A stretch of DNA of 64,000 bases from Zelopaecilomyces penicillatus (lineage: Eukaryota; Ascomycota; Sordariomycetes; Hypocreales; Pseudodiploosporaceae): contig VCCP01000001.1 in the NCBI GenBank assembly GCA_005765155.1, positions 4,154,001 to 4,218,000 of the forward strand. The letters are read 5' to 3'. Numbering within the stretch: position 1 is the first letter of the stretch; each line of letters starts with the position of its first letter. A program made the translations under genes and the position numbers. This document shows, piece by piece, positions 33,861 through 44,939 of the stretch. The notes below the pieces were generated by a model, which saw nothing but the letters and a program-made list of their open reading frames with translations, searched no databases and was not told the origin of the DNA.

Positions 33861-35111
33861 TTAGTGTCCGTTGACGCCGTTGTTGCCGGCCTTGGTGCCT
33901 GAGACGGCTGCCTCGAGGGCCTGGAGAACATCGTTCTTCAGGTCTTGGGCATCCTCAACACCGCAGCTTATTCTGACGAGGTCGTCAAAGACACCGACGG
34001 CCTCTCGCTGGTCACGAGGAATGCCAGCGTGAGTCATGCTGCTGGGAAGCTCAACCAGACTCTCAACGCCGCCGAGAGACTCGGCAAGGGTGAAGATCTT
34101 GGTGAGCTGGCAAAAGCGCTCAGCAGCAGCGTGGCCGCCCTGGATACGGAAGGAGACCATGCCGCCTCCCATGCCGTCACGGTGCTGCTTGCGGGCGATA
34201 TGGCGCTGAGGGTGCGAGTCAAGACCGGGATAGTTGACAGCAATGACATGGGGGGATGCCTCAAGGGCGTTGGCGACGGCAGTAGCGTTGGTGGTGGCCT
34301 CACGGGCACGCAGATGCAGCGTCTTGAGACCACGGTGGGCCAGCCATGAGTCAAAGGCTGAGGGGACAGCACCAATGGCGTTCTGAAGGAAGCTCAGGCG
34401 GGTATTGAGCTCATCGCGGTTGAAGGCAGCGACGCCCATGACAACATCACTGTGGCCATTGATGTACTTGGTGACACTGTGGACGACGATGTCGGCGCCA
34501 AGGTCGAGCGGGTTCTGGACATAAGGAGACAGGAAAGTGTTGTCGACAACAACCAGGATGCCGTGCTTATGGGCGACTGAGACGACGGCGCGGATGTCGA
34601 CCAGACGCAGCGTAGGGTTGCTGGGGGTCTCAATCCAGATCAAGCGGGTCTGTTCGGTAATGTGCTCGGTGATGTCGACCTCGATTTCTGGGGTGAAGGT
34701 GACCTTGACGCCGTGGGCCTTGGCCACCTGGGTGAAGTAGCGGTGGGTGCCGCCATACACATCTGAGACAGAGATGACATGGCTGCCAGCTGCAAGGCTC
34801 TGAAGGATAGTGGCGGTGGTGGCACTACCGCTGGAGAAGGCGAGAGCGTAGCGTGCGTGCTCGAGCGCGGCCACGGCCGTCTCGAAGTTTGTGCGGTTGG
34901 GGTTGGATGAGCGAGAGTACTCGTACTCGCCAACGGGCTTGCCTACAGCAGTCTGCGCAAAAGTTGTCGACAGTGAAATAGACTCAATGACAGCGCCCGT
35001 GGCCGGATCGTGTGGCGAGCCGGCGTGCACTGCGAGTGTGCCAAAGGCGTGGACAGGAGTCGGTGGCCGGGGAGGCGTGGCGACAGGGTCAGATGTGACT
35101 GAGGGAGACAT
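33861..35111 (-). CDS. cys3: Cystathionine gamma-lyase
   Basis: This is an intronless gene of 416 codons for a PLP-dependent enzyme of the Cys/Met metabolism family. By family knowledge it cleaves cystathionine to cysteine, 2-oxobutyrate and ammonia, the last step of reverse transsulfuration in the cytosol. Visible signatures: YSRSSNPNR (65-73) for cofactor phosphate binding; SGSATT (94-99); the PLP-contacting Asp190 in VVVDNTF; and the Schiff-base lysine Lys215 in HSVTKYINGHSD. The C-terminal part shows SLGGVESLVELPSSMTHA and VRISCGVED, typical of gamma-lyases. The length matches the fungal family. The start is the first ATG; the frame stays open for 76 codons upstream but has no ATG. The leader is CT-rich on the coding strand. 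Cystathionine gamma-synthase is a relative, but the motifs and length fit the lyase better. Confidence 0.95.
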   Translation of the reverse strand: MSPSVTSDPVATPPRPPTPVHAFGTLAVHAGSPHDPATGAVIESISLSTTFAQTAVGKPVGEYEYSRSSNPNRTNFETAVAALEHARYALAFSSGSATTATILQSLAAGSHVISVSDVYGGTHRYFTQVAKAHGVKVTFTPEIEVDITEHITEQTRLIWIETPSNPTLRLVDIRAVVSVAHKHGILVVVDNTFLSPYVQNPLDLGADIVVHSVTKYINGHSDVVMGVAAFNRDELNTRLSFLQNAIGAVPSAFDSWLAHRGLKTLHLRAREATTNATAVANALEASPHVIAVNYPGLDSHPQRHIARKQHRDGMGGGMVSFRIQGGHAAAERFCQLTKIFTLAESLGGVESLVELPSSMTHAGIPRDQREAVGVFDDLVRISCGVEDAQDLKNDVLQALEAAVSGTKAGNNGVNGH

Positions 35112-38100
35112 TGTGTATGTGTGTGAAGAGGCGTATATACTGATGCCAAATGTATATATGCTGGGATTTAATATTGAATTCGCAAGCGGTAGACAGTTGC
35201 GAGATGAGAGAGAGAGAGAGAGAGATGAGGGGAGGTTGAAGAAGAAGACGAGGAGGGGGAGGGGTGATAAGATATGGATAAAAAATGTGGAGGACGGAAG
35301 GTGGTTATGCAGGGTCCTCCTCCGTCTTTTGGTCAGCAAATGGAAGAAGCAACAGAGGGTGAGACTAATGGATGGTAGCTGGGATCGGATAGATGCGGCG
35401 AAAGGGGCCGTGGGTGTTTCTTCTTCTTATTTAAAGGATGAGGATCACAAGTGCACAGTAGGTCTCTCAGCTCGAGAATCTTGGGGGTCCGTGGGCCATC
35501 TAATATACACACCACGAAACATCACGATTCGGGGGGGACCAGCTTTGTGAGCGACCAGGATTGGGGAACGAAGAGGAGAAAAAAAAAAACTACCGCTTCA
35601 GGCACGGAAAAGACCTTGCAACTCTAAAAATGGTGTCATCGACGGGAGAAGTGGGTAATCCTGTCAGGTCGACGTCGCAAACGGCGGTTGGCTGTCTCGG
35701 TTTTCTCGCACGTTTCCACACACACACACACACTCCCCTCCTCCCTCTCTGGGTAGACCTTGATATGCAGAGCCAGTAATCAGCCCGTTAGCTTAGGTGT
35801 ATTTCCCTCGTACTGTACGGACGCTCTTTTTCCTTCTCGGAAGACTTCTGAGTGTGGCATCGCGCATAATTACTCGGCAGCGTGAGAGGGGGGAGAATTG
35901 CACCATCGGGCCCGTGTCATGTAATTCGTAATCCACTGACTTTCCCATCTTTCGGCTTCCATTTCTAACCGGAGAATGCGTCATGCGTCCTACCAGCCTT
36001 CTTGTCTTGTCCCCTTGTCCCCTTGTTCCTGTCTTGAGTCCTGGCCCCCTTCCCAAATCAAGGCTCTTTTGCCGGCATTTGTCATGTCACCAATTGCTCG
36101 CGCCTTTATTTTTCTCTTTGGGTTTAGCAACACACAACACTATCACACTCAACAACACAGTCCCGCAAAGGAAGCAACTCTGAGCCGACATCTTGTGTGT
36201 CATGGCGGCGCGACCGGTGACGCCGTCCAAAACTTCTTCTCACACCGCCCCGCATTCACATTAGGTCATCGGTTTCGAGTCCTCGGCTGATGAGCAATCA
36301 AAATCATCTCCTCGTCCATACAAAACCCAGCGAAAATAAAAGAGGTGTGCCCGACCCTAGCGCAAGCGGCATGGCGGCCGATGCACGGAGAGCGGGCAGG
36401 CAAATCTTGGCTTACTCGAGCTCAGACTGTGTTTGAAAATCGAGAGTTCAGTCAACAGGGAGTACAGAAAAAAACACAACCGGGGCAACTCAAGGGGTTT
36501 GGAAGAGCAATCTCTAAAAGCCGAAATACAATCAAGTACATAAATGCACTTTAATGTAAAATTATTATGCTACATTTGGTCATTGGAAGACTTTCTAGTC
36601 TATCTGATACTGAAAGGGGCATCATAACGGCGGCGTTTCTTCCTCACACTGTTGCCTGTCCATTTATCACCGGGATTTAAGTTCAAATAGCTGGGAGACG
36701 GACACAATTAGCAATAGGTTGGGGGCGATTCAACAAAACGGAACCCGATCCTATGGGCGATCTCCAACTAATACACACTGTGCGCCTAGGACTTTACTCG
36801 TTTCCAAGCGTCTACTTGGCTGATAACAGCATTCTTATGGTTTAGTCCTGTCTGCTCACAGTATTGATTCCTGGATACGATTCTACAAAGTCCATCATCA
36901 ATGTTACTCAACTATTCGTTCAGAATACACGGCAAAAATGATGTTGCAAACTTTCAGATACTTAACGGTGACTACAGTTCTACGGTAAACTGTTGCGAGA
37001 TCAGACAAAAGCCCCACTTGGACTTCAGGTGGATGTTCTCTGAGCGGAACGATATCCATCACAGCATTTAAGTTGTGTATAATAATCCCATCATCACAGA
37101 GTCTATCAAATCGTGTGGTAGCCCGACACCCGCCTGGCTTTGTTCGACATGGGAACGGGGGATGAAAACTAAAACCCTACAGCAGGATAGCCGAGAATTT
37201 CTCAGCAATTTTTTGTCAATCAGATTTGACAAAAGGCCAAGCCCGGAACGTTTCCCCTGCATGTGGCGAGTAGAATGTAAGAGCGACTTCCTGCGGGGTG
37301 TTGGTGATCCAAAAAAAAAAAAAAAAAAGTCCAGGGCTACCACTTTGGGAACCTTTCCGTGGCCTTGATGTTACCCAACCAGTCATTTTTAATCACTAAA
37401 CTAGTGACTAATTACTTTAAAGTTGATCATTAATTAAGGTGGGCTCCGTATGATGCTGGCTCAACGCCCTCACGTGGTGCTACATCCGCCAGTGGCCACC
37501 AAGTTAACATGGTTTGCATAAAAATACAATATGTTGACTGTTGTGTTGCGCTGTGTCTATTCCTTGCGTAGGGAACCACGTAGAAGCTTGATGATGCAAA
37601 CCCTGGTATTCGTGTGTAAGGAACCAGTTGCCGACAGATGCCCGTGGCAATGCATTATTAATAACAGGAAGCATTCAGAATGGAGCATTAACCAATGTCT
37701 GGCTCCCATGATGCCCTGGCTTAGTCGGTCTTGTGATTTGTTAGCCCCCCGGGAGACGGACGGACTTGGTTTTGCGACCCTGGGCCCGCGGGAGATTCAC
37801 AAGAGTGGCTCCATATCTCAAGCTAGAGGTGGTTTAGATGGGTATAAAATGCTTCCATGTCCGTGGGTTAGGGCTTCGATGTTTCCAGCCAATAGTTAAT
37901 GGTTGATGCTGACTTTTAGATCACCCACCCACCCGGCCCCGCCTCTGCACAGATTGATAAACCCGATTCCAGAGATAACAAGGGAACAAATGATCCCAGC
38001 GGACTTCTATAAAAGCTAGCCCACTCCAGCTATGCTATTCCGCTCAAAATACTCCGTAATCCGCAAAGTACCTGTAGTAGTTATCAGACAACCACAGCCA

Positions 38101-38980
38101 CAATAAGCCCAAATCATTACCTAATTACACACACTCTTCTGCTTCTTTGTGCGAAGAGACGGTGGTGATCATGAAAATCACGTCATGCGTGGCGTCTTCT
38201 GCTTCGCTCTTCATCTATCCAGCTGGAGGTGACTGCTCGTCATGGACGTCAACCGGAGGCTGAGGCGTTGCAGAGCTCCTGCATGGTTGACGAGCTTGAC
38301 ATGGTTGAGAGCTTCACTTGAGTTTTCAGAGCTTCCTCAGGTTGGCTCAGCCTCGATCGTCATTCCGAACACGCCGAGTTGCCTCGTGGGCAGCCGTAAT
38401 GAACACAGTTTCAGCAAACCAAGATGAAGCCAGCGGCCCGAATGCCGATGGACCACATAAGGGCCGGAGAAACCCAAGAGCCGGCCACTGCTTATTGGTT
38501 CAGTCTCGGGCGGCTCCCTGGTCACGCTCCTTTGGCTGGGCTCCTGATCCGACATCTGGTGGCTGTGCTGAGAGAAAACGGTCGTCTCGTACTCGTATTG
38601 CCAACTCGGGGAACGGAGCTGCACCTCACCCCTCCAGAACCCCAGATTCCAAAGTGATTGAGCAGCCAAGGAGTGGGCTCTGATTAGCTTCCCAGTGCAA
38701 GCTCCGACTGTCCAGCTTCCAGCTCCAGCTCTTTCAACATTTGCCGGATGCTGCATGCATGATGATGCGTGGCTGAACCTGTTCCATATACTGCTCTCAA
38801 CAACGCCCGCTACAAGTTTGTGACGACGGAAGGCAAAAAATTCTCCCTTTTGCGTCCCTCTCGATCGAGATCCCATTTTCGACCGCCCTCCGTGGCCATG
38901 CTGCCAGCGCGCGCCGCGCCGCCAGGTCCGTAGCTATAATTCCCCAGCGACTCAGGCAGCGCCGCGCGCATAACCTCCTG
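35112..38980. other. Intergenic between cys3 and the Zn2Cys6 gene
   Basis: The two genes are divergent. Near cys3 there is a GA microsatellite (35206-35224), CT-rich on the cys3 coding strand, probably in its leader. Further along are a CA tract (about 35718-35732), a run of 18 A (37311-37328) and an AT-rich dyad TCACTA-AAC-TAGTGA (37393-37407). From 36550 to 38100 the DNA is AT-rich with no protein-like frame. The last few hundred bases should hold the promoter of the Zn2Cys6 gene. No gene is supported. Confidence 0.5.
35206..35224 (+). repeat. (GA)n tract in the cys3 leader region
   Basis: Nine to ten GA units about 95 bases upstream of the cys3 start codon; CT on the cys3 coding strand. 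Pyrimidine-rich leaders are common in strongly expressed fungal genes. Confidence 0.9.
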
Positions 38981-40672
38981 ATGCCGCCCCGACGCTCGCA
39001 CAAGAAGTCCCGCGCGGGATGCCGGAGATGTAAGAATAGGAAGATCAAGGTATGTCTGGTGTTCTCCTTCCCTTGCTGTCGTACTGCTGTTGCAACCCTC
39101 GAACGCCTCGAAACGATGAACTTGGTCGAGACTGACTTGCCCTTTTTTCTATGACGATAGTGCGATGAGGTTCACCCTCGCTGTGGCAACTGCTCCAAAC
39201 ATGGCGTCATGTGTGACTTTGAGAACCATGATGTGCTTGATGAACTGATACCGACTACACCGGCCCCGGCGGCCCAGTCAACTCAAAACACCCAATCTAC
39301 CCAACTAAACCAACCAATACAGCAAACTCAGCAAAATCAACAAACCCAACCGATCCAGCATACCCAGCCGGCCCAGTCACTCCCGACACCGGCAGTCACC
39401 GAGAGTCCGATTATGCCAACGCCGACAACGAGCTATGATATGCCCAGAGCATCATCGCTTCTGCGTTCCCCGGCACCCTCAGCCTCAACTCCATTACTCA
39501 CACTACCATCAGTGCCCACCGAGACTAGTACCACTCGGCAAGGCGATAGGCTGTTGGAATTTCAGCTATGGCATCAGTATATTACCAGCACTTCCAAAAC
39601 GTTGGTCATGAACTCACCCGCCAGTACCGACATCTGGCAGAAGGATGTTCCGCGCATGGCTCTTGAGGGCAGAACATATTTGATTGATGCCATTCTGTCC
39701 GTGGCCGCTTTGCACCTGCGCTTCAAGAACCCCGAAGACAAGGTTATGATTGAGGCATCACACGCTTATTCTGCCTCTACTCTGGCACAATATTGCGCCT
39801 CCCTTAACAAGGGCATCACGGCCGAGAATGCCGATGCTCTTTTTCTCACGTCCTCTTTAATAGCATTCCAGGCGACCGCCTCACGTCTATTTGCCAAAGA
39901 TGACGGGGATCCAGCAGACCCTGGTGATCCAACCAGTCGATATGCATTACCCTTGACGTGGTTCCATGCCTTTCAAGGTGTCAAGACGATAGTTGCCACT
40001 TCATGGCAGTGGATCCGCAACAGCGCCACTGTCAAAGTGGTTATTGATTCCCAACCTGGGTTTCAACTAGATTTAAACCCACTTGGGCCTGACTCGTTTT
40101 TTGGGCATCTTCTCGAAGGGCTCGAAGAAGAAATAGAAGAAGAAGACGTTTCCAACAAGGCAGCAACTAGCCAAGGCTACAATCATGCCGTTTGCGTTCT
40201 CAACTGGGCTCATAAGAATCATTATGCGCCATCCGCTCTGGCGCTCCCTGCCACAGTCTCACGGCGTTACGTCGAACTTGTACAGGCTAGACGACCACGA
40301 GCACTCGCCGTTCTGGCGTGCTTCTTCGCTCTGCTTAAACGTATGGACAACGTTTGGTGGCTAGATGACGTAGCCCGCCGAGAAGTCATGGGCCTTGTGG
40401 GTCTCTTTGAGCCTGGCTCGAAGTGGTGGCGGCATTTAGAGTGGCCAGTACGAATCGCACTTTGGGACGGAGATGCAGATGCAATCCCTCCTGAGGTGTG
40501 GGGAACCACACGCAAGGAGACGCCGCCAGTCGATACAACCTCTGCGGAAACGATACTGAGCCATATTGATCTAATGGCTAAGATGATGGACCAAACCCAA
40601 GGGCCACAGTCAATAGAATCGATACCTGTGGTCGGGGATATGGGGGGCTTATACGTTCCTCCACTAGACTAG
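38981..40672 (+). CDS. Zn2Cys6 transcription factor, Upc2-like
   Basis: This is a 526-residue regulator from exons 38981-39049 and 39161-40672, with a GTATGT...GATAG intron of 111 nt that splits the zinc cluster exactly before its third cysteine. The zinc cluster has cysteines 14, 17, 24, 31, 34 and 41 (CX2CX6CX6CX2CX6C), preceded by a basic stretch, so it binds DNA in the nucleus as a binuclear cluster. Residues 62-96 are a Gln/Thr-rich string of TQ and QQ words, probably a flexible activation or linker region. From about residue 150 the protein shows LLEFQLWHQYITSTSKTL and related helices, like the C-terminal regulatory region of fungal C6 proteins often annotated as sterol uptake control (Upc2) relatives. 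That likeness is from memory and does not prove sterol control. The gene is convergent with rpf2. Confidence 0.88.
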
Positions 40673-41325
40673 GTACTAGAGTGTTTTGGCTGTTCATTTA
40701 CGAAAGAATCATCTCTTTTCTTCTTCTTACTTGTCTTTCATCATTTTTTGGGGGGGAGGTGATTGCTTTTGCAAGCTTTTGACACCATGGGCAGCATTAT
40801 ATAAGGCGTTTGTTGGCTGGCAACCTGGGTGGCATAATATGTACATGTCGGTATGGCATAGTTGGGCTTTGATGGGTTGAGCTGCCGTGGAGTAGAGATG
40901 GGATATGCGATGGAATGGAGCCGTTGGGAAGGCACCAGATGAGAAATATGAGGCGAGGTGGCAGGAATCTCTTGACGCAGCGAATATTCTGCTTCACAGG
41001 GCAAGTGTGTGTATGCATTTACTTACCCCATGATGGGTTCAAGCTCCTAGCAAGTTTCAATGGTCTCATCATGGTCAGCGAGAAGTGAGATACGTTTTAT
41101 AAATATATGGAATCTTAGAGCTTTTCGCCAAGTTAGCTGAGCTGTGTAGTCATATTTTACGAGGTGCATGTCCTTGCAATGTCACAATGGCGGAAACTGA
41201 GCAGACAAGGCTCATATGCATGTCGTAACGGCAAAGGTAATCGATTGAGCCTATCTGAAGCCGAAACCAAGGCGCCAAACTCCAAAACCAAATGACATGA
41301 TACTTTTCAAGCCATGATTACTCAA
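40673..41325. other. Convergent 3' intergenic region
   Basis: This lies between the stop codons of the Zn2Cys6 gene and rpf2. It holds a T/G-rich stretch (about 40740-40760) and an AT-rich part with TTTATAAATATA (41096-41107), likely 3' processing sequence. No gene is seen. Confidence 0.55.
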
Positions 41326-42370
41326 CTACTGCTTTGCCCGTTTTGAGTCCTCGTCCATAACCACATCTGCCACATCGATCTCGCCATCGTCACCTCGAGA
41401 CCTCTTCAGACCCTTCATCTTCCTTGTCTGAAGCTCACCCAAATCTTGTCGCCCAAGATGGATGCGACCAAGCTTATCACCCATGGAATCCGTGGAGATA
41501 TTCTTCTTGACCCCCTCCTCGTGGCCACGGGCCTTCCTCATAGCATCCTTGAGCATGGCCGCATCGGCTTCCTGGACACGACCAACCCGGAAATCCATTC
41601 TCGGACCAATCTCCTCAACTTCAACTCGGGGGAGCTTCTGGCCACTGCGCTTGGTATGGATAAGATAGACTCGGAGGTGGATCGAGGGCTTGGCGTCTCC
41701 ATTACCAGCGAGATCTTCCGCAGTGAGCGAAACAATGTACTGCAGACCCTCGACATCGATCTTGTCCGAAGGCTCTCCGCGGAAAAAGTCGAGGAAGAAG
41801 CTCTTGGCGAGCGTGAACTCATTGGCGACGGGACTTTCAAAGGCGGTACCGGCGAAAAGCACCATAGGCCGTAATCCCACAGCAAACTTCTTGTTCTTGA
41901 ACTGCGAGATGGTGCGGAAGCTCTCCGGGTCCAGATACAGCTCCAACATATCAAGAACCTTATGATGGAACATACGGACAAGAGTCATTGCGTGAGGCCG
42001 CTTCTTTTGACTGCTGCCAAAGACGAAGAGACTGGCGTCGTTCTTTTCGGAGAAGAACTCGAGCGAGGAAGCGTCCTCGAAGGGGTGAATGGGGTTCTTC
42101 TTGCTGAACTTCTTAGCGTGCGGCGCGCGCATCGAGTGCAGGTCGTTGAGTGCATCCTGGACAATCTGCGAGCAGCTGGAGCCGCGGAGGAAGAGGCAGG
42201 TCTTGGTGTTCTCGATGGCCTTGGGCTCTCGCTTTTCCATTGCCCGCTTTGAGCGGGCATTACGAGGTGTGCTAGGTAGAAAGTTAATGTTAGAAAATTG
42301 AAAAAAAAAAAAAAAAAAAAAAAAAAGATAGAGTACTCCAGGAATTGGTAACATACACTTGACGAAGCAT
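41326..42370 (-). CDS. rpf2: Ribosome biogenesis protein Rpf2 (Brix domain)
   Basis: This is a 319-residue nucleolar factor of the Brix family. By family knowledge Rpf2 with Rrs1 brings the 5S RNP (5S rRNA, L5, L11) into the pre-60S particle. Exon 1 is only 14 nt (42370-42357, MLRQ plus two bases) and exon 2 is 42271-41326. The 85-nt intron has GTATGT, a run of about 26 T on the coding strand, a CTAAC branch site and CCTAG. The joined start reads MLRQVTPRNARSKRAMEKRE. The Brix core follows (FLRGSSCSQIVQDALNDL, KKNPIHPFEDASSLEFFSEK, about residues 28-235), and the C-terminus is basic and acidic. The frame of exon 2 stays open far upstream, but that part is intron and promoter. The gene is divergent from pex5. 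Confidence 0.94.
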
Positions 42371-42939
42371 TGTGTCGGTCTGGCAAGAAAGAACTGTAGT
42401 CTCTTTTGTTTCTCTTTGGTTTTGCTTCCCAGAGTTTCACAAGAAGGCTGGTTGATCGCGGGATTGCAAAGTTGGAAGAAAAAATGTCTTATCGATAAGC
42501 TCTGGACTGAGAATGCTTTGCGCGGTGCATTGTCCAGAGGCATACCAATGGCCAGCCAAGCCACAAGCCATACCAAGCCACACCATAGACAAGTATAGGA
42601 TACCTCGCAGTCACGTGTGACCCTCCCGGCCCTCGGAGAAATACCACCGTCGGTGGCCATGGGCGGACCGGAGAGCCTCGGTATCTCTCCCCACCGACCA
42701 GAAGAGTAGCCAAACAACACGCAGGTGACGTTTCTGACAAACCAACACTGTCCATAAGCCGGAACCCATTCTGTTGCCCTTACACTCAAGTTAAGTTTTT
42801 TTTTAGCTTTCAGGGAGGCCGTATTCAACCTACATTACTTCTCCCTTTCTGCCAGCTATAGCCCGCTGCTCCCTGTTGGCATAACAATCGAGAGAGCCCA
42901 TAACCCATAGATACACTGCAAATATTCTAGCCGAGCACC
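42371..42939. promoter_or_regulatory. Shared divergent promoter of rpf2 and pex5
   Basis: The 569 bases between the two start codons must hold both promoters. A run of eight T (42797-42804) lies about 135 bases before the pex5 ATG. No clear TATA box is seen. A CACGTG-like word (CAGTCACGTGTG, about 42610) could be a bHLH or Cbf1-type site; that is inference. No gene is seen inside. Confidence 0.6.
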
Positions 42940-44939
42940 ATGTCGTTCATGGGAGGAGCCGAATGCTCCACGGCCGGCAACCCGTTAAGCCAGTTCCAGA
43001 AGCACGTCCAGGATGACAAGACTCTTCAGCGGGATCGTCTCGTTGGGCGGGGGCCGAACGCCCAACTAGGCGGCTTTCGCAGCCAGAGCGCGAATGTTCC
43101 TCAGGATGAGGTATGTTACGGCAGCCTTCGTAAATTCTTTATTATTAATTAGGCATATGTGTGTTATAGATGATGAACAGCTTTCTTAACGGCGGCCCAG
43201 GCCTTCAACAAGAGTTCCCCATGCAAGCAGGTCCAGCACAACTGAATCAAGCACAGCGAGCCAGCTCTGCGTCTCCCTCATGGGCGGCCGACTTTAATAC
43301 GCAGCCCGGAATGGAGTCTGCCTTCCAGCCACCGCCCGGAACCCATTTCAATGCCGAGGAATTTGCACGCTTCCGACAAGCGAACGGGCAAGCATCATCG
43401 TCAAGGGCCAGCCCCATGCAGAGTAATATGGCTAGCCAAATGCCGCAGAGACCAATGATGGGCACAGGAATGATGGGCATGGGAATGGGTATGGGAATGG
43501 GTATGAGCAACTATGGCATGATGCAGCCCATGTTCCAAAATCAACAGCCCATGCAGCAGCAGCAACCCCAAGAAGGCAAGGGAAAAGGCAAACTGGTAGA
43601 ACTTGATGACAAGACATGGGAAGATCAGTTTGCGCAACTAGAGCTCCAGGACAAAGAAGAGGCAAAGGAAGAACAAAAGCAGGAGACTGCAGCCGAGAGG
43701 GAACTTGAGGAGATGGACAAGGCTATGCAGTCTGAAACTAATGAGTTTGGTGACTTCGAATCCATTTGGAAAGGAATTCAAGCTGAGACGGCTGCTGCTA
43801 GATCCATGGTTAACGACGAGCGACTTTTCGATAATTTCGACGCCGAGTGGAGCAACGAGATGATGCCCGACTTCCAGGGCATGGGTGATTGGGGCCGATT
43901 TGGCGACCCCGTGGTCGAGAACTATATGTTTGAGCAGGACAACATGTTTCAGGAGGAGAAGAACGCGTTCGAGGAAGGTGTGCGGGTCATGAAGGAGGGA
44001 GGAAACCTGTCGTTGGCCGCCTTGGCTTTCGAGGCTGCCGTGCAGCGGAATCCAGAGCATGTCGAAGCCTGGGTATATCTAGGTTCGGCCCAAGCCCAGA
44101 ACGAAAAAGAGACGGCGGCAATTCGTGCCCTGGAACAGGCCATGAAACTCGACCCTAATAACCTCGATGCGTTGATGGGCTTGGCCGTATCATATACCAA
44201 CGAAGGTTATGACAGCACAGCTTACCGAACATTAGAGCGCTGGCTGTCTGTCAAATATCCTAATATCCTGCATCCCAAGGACCTGCACCCCGCGGCAGAA
44301 ATGGGCTTTACTGATCGCCAGCAACTCCATGATAAGGTCACTAGCCTATTCATCAAGGCCGCCCAGCTCAGCCCAGATGGCGAGCATATGGACCCGGATG
44401 TCCAGGTTGGGCTAGGAGTTTTGTTCTACGGAGCGGAGGAGTACGACAAGGCTGTTGATTGCTTCCAAGCGGCGCTCCACTCATCAGAGATGGGCACATC
44501 CAACCAACAAGAACAGCTGCATCTATTATGGAACAGGCTTGGTGCTACCCTAGCTAATAGTGGACGGTCAGAGGAAGCCATCGCTGCATATGAGCAGGCT
44601 CTTTCACTATCGCCCAACTTTGTTCGCGCGCGCTACAACCTCGGCGTCAGCTGCATCAACATCAACTGCCACCAGGAAGCGGCATGCCATTTCCTTGCCG
44701 CCCTCGAGATGCACAAGTCCATTGAGAAGTCGGGTCGTACCAAGGCGTACGAAATCCTAGGCGAGGGCGCGGCAGGCCAAGTGGACGAAGCACTAGACAG
44801 GATGTCAGCCCAGAACAGGAGCAGCACTCTATACGACACCTTGCGGAGAGTCTTTACACAGATGGGGAGGCGGGACTTGGCCGATAAGACGGTGCCTGGA
44901 GTAGACCCGGCTGTCTTTAGACCAGAGTTTGACTTTTAA
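42940..44939 (+). CDS. pex5: Peroxisomal targeting signal 1 receptor Pex5
   Basis: This is a 646-residue receptor that carries PTS1 (SKL-type) proteins from cytosol to the peroxisomal membrane. Exons are 42940-43110 and 43170-44939, with a 59-nt intron in phase 0. Cys9 in MSFMGGAECS is the conserved N-terminal cysteine that is monoubiquitinated for receptor recycling. Aromatic docking motifs for Pex13/Pex14 include WAADF (95-99) and WEDQF (207-211); further tryptophans occur at FESIW and WSNEM. Residues about 150-190 are unusual: a Met-Gly alternation (MGMGMGMGMG) followed by a Gln/Met stretch. From about residue 325 the protein is built of TPR repeats, for example AWVYLGSAQAQNEKETAAIR and ALEQAMKLDPNNLDALMGLA, which bind the PTS1 tail. 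Length and order match fungal Pex5. Confidence 0.97.

Noticed and set aside
33945..34349. 134-codon plus-strand frame opposite cystathionine gamma-lyase
   Set aside because: It is the antisense shadow of a well-supported conserved gene and has no family signature.
35112..35339. 76-codon in-frame extension of cys3
   Set aside because: It has no ATG; the first residue comes from a TTG codon and the segment is leader-like.
38337..38876. 179-codon minus-strand frame upstream of the Zn2Cys6 gene
   Set aside because: It overlaps other open frames, has random composition, and lies in the probable promoter.
42272..42828. Long N-terminal extension of the rpf2 frame to 500 codons
   Set aside because: It begins beyond a clear intron and includes a T26 run read as phenylalanines; the spliced start MLRQV fits the family.
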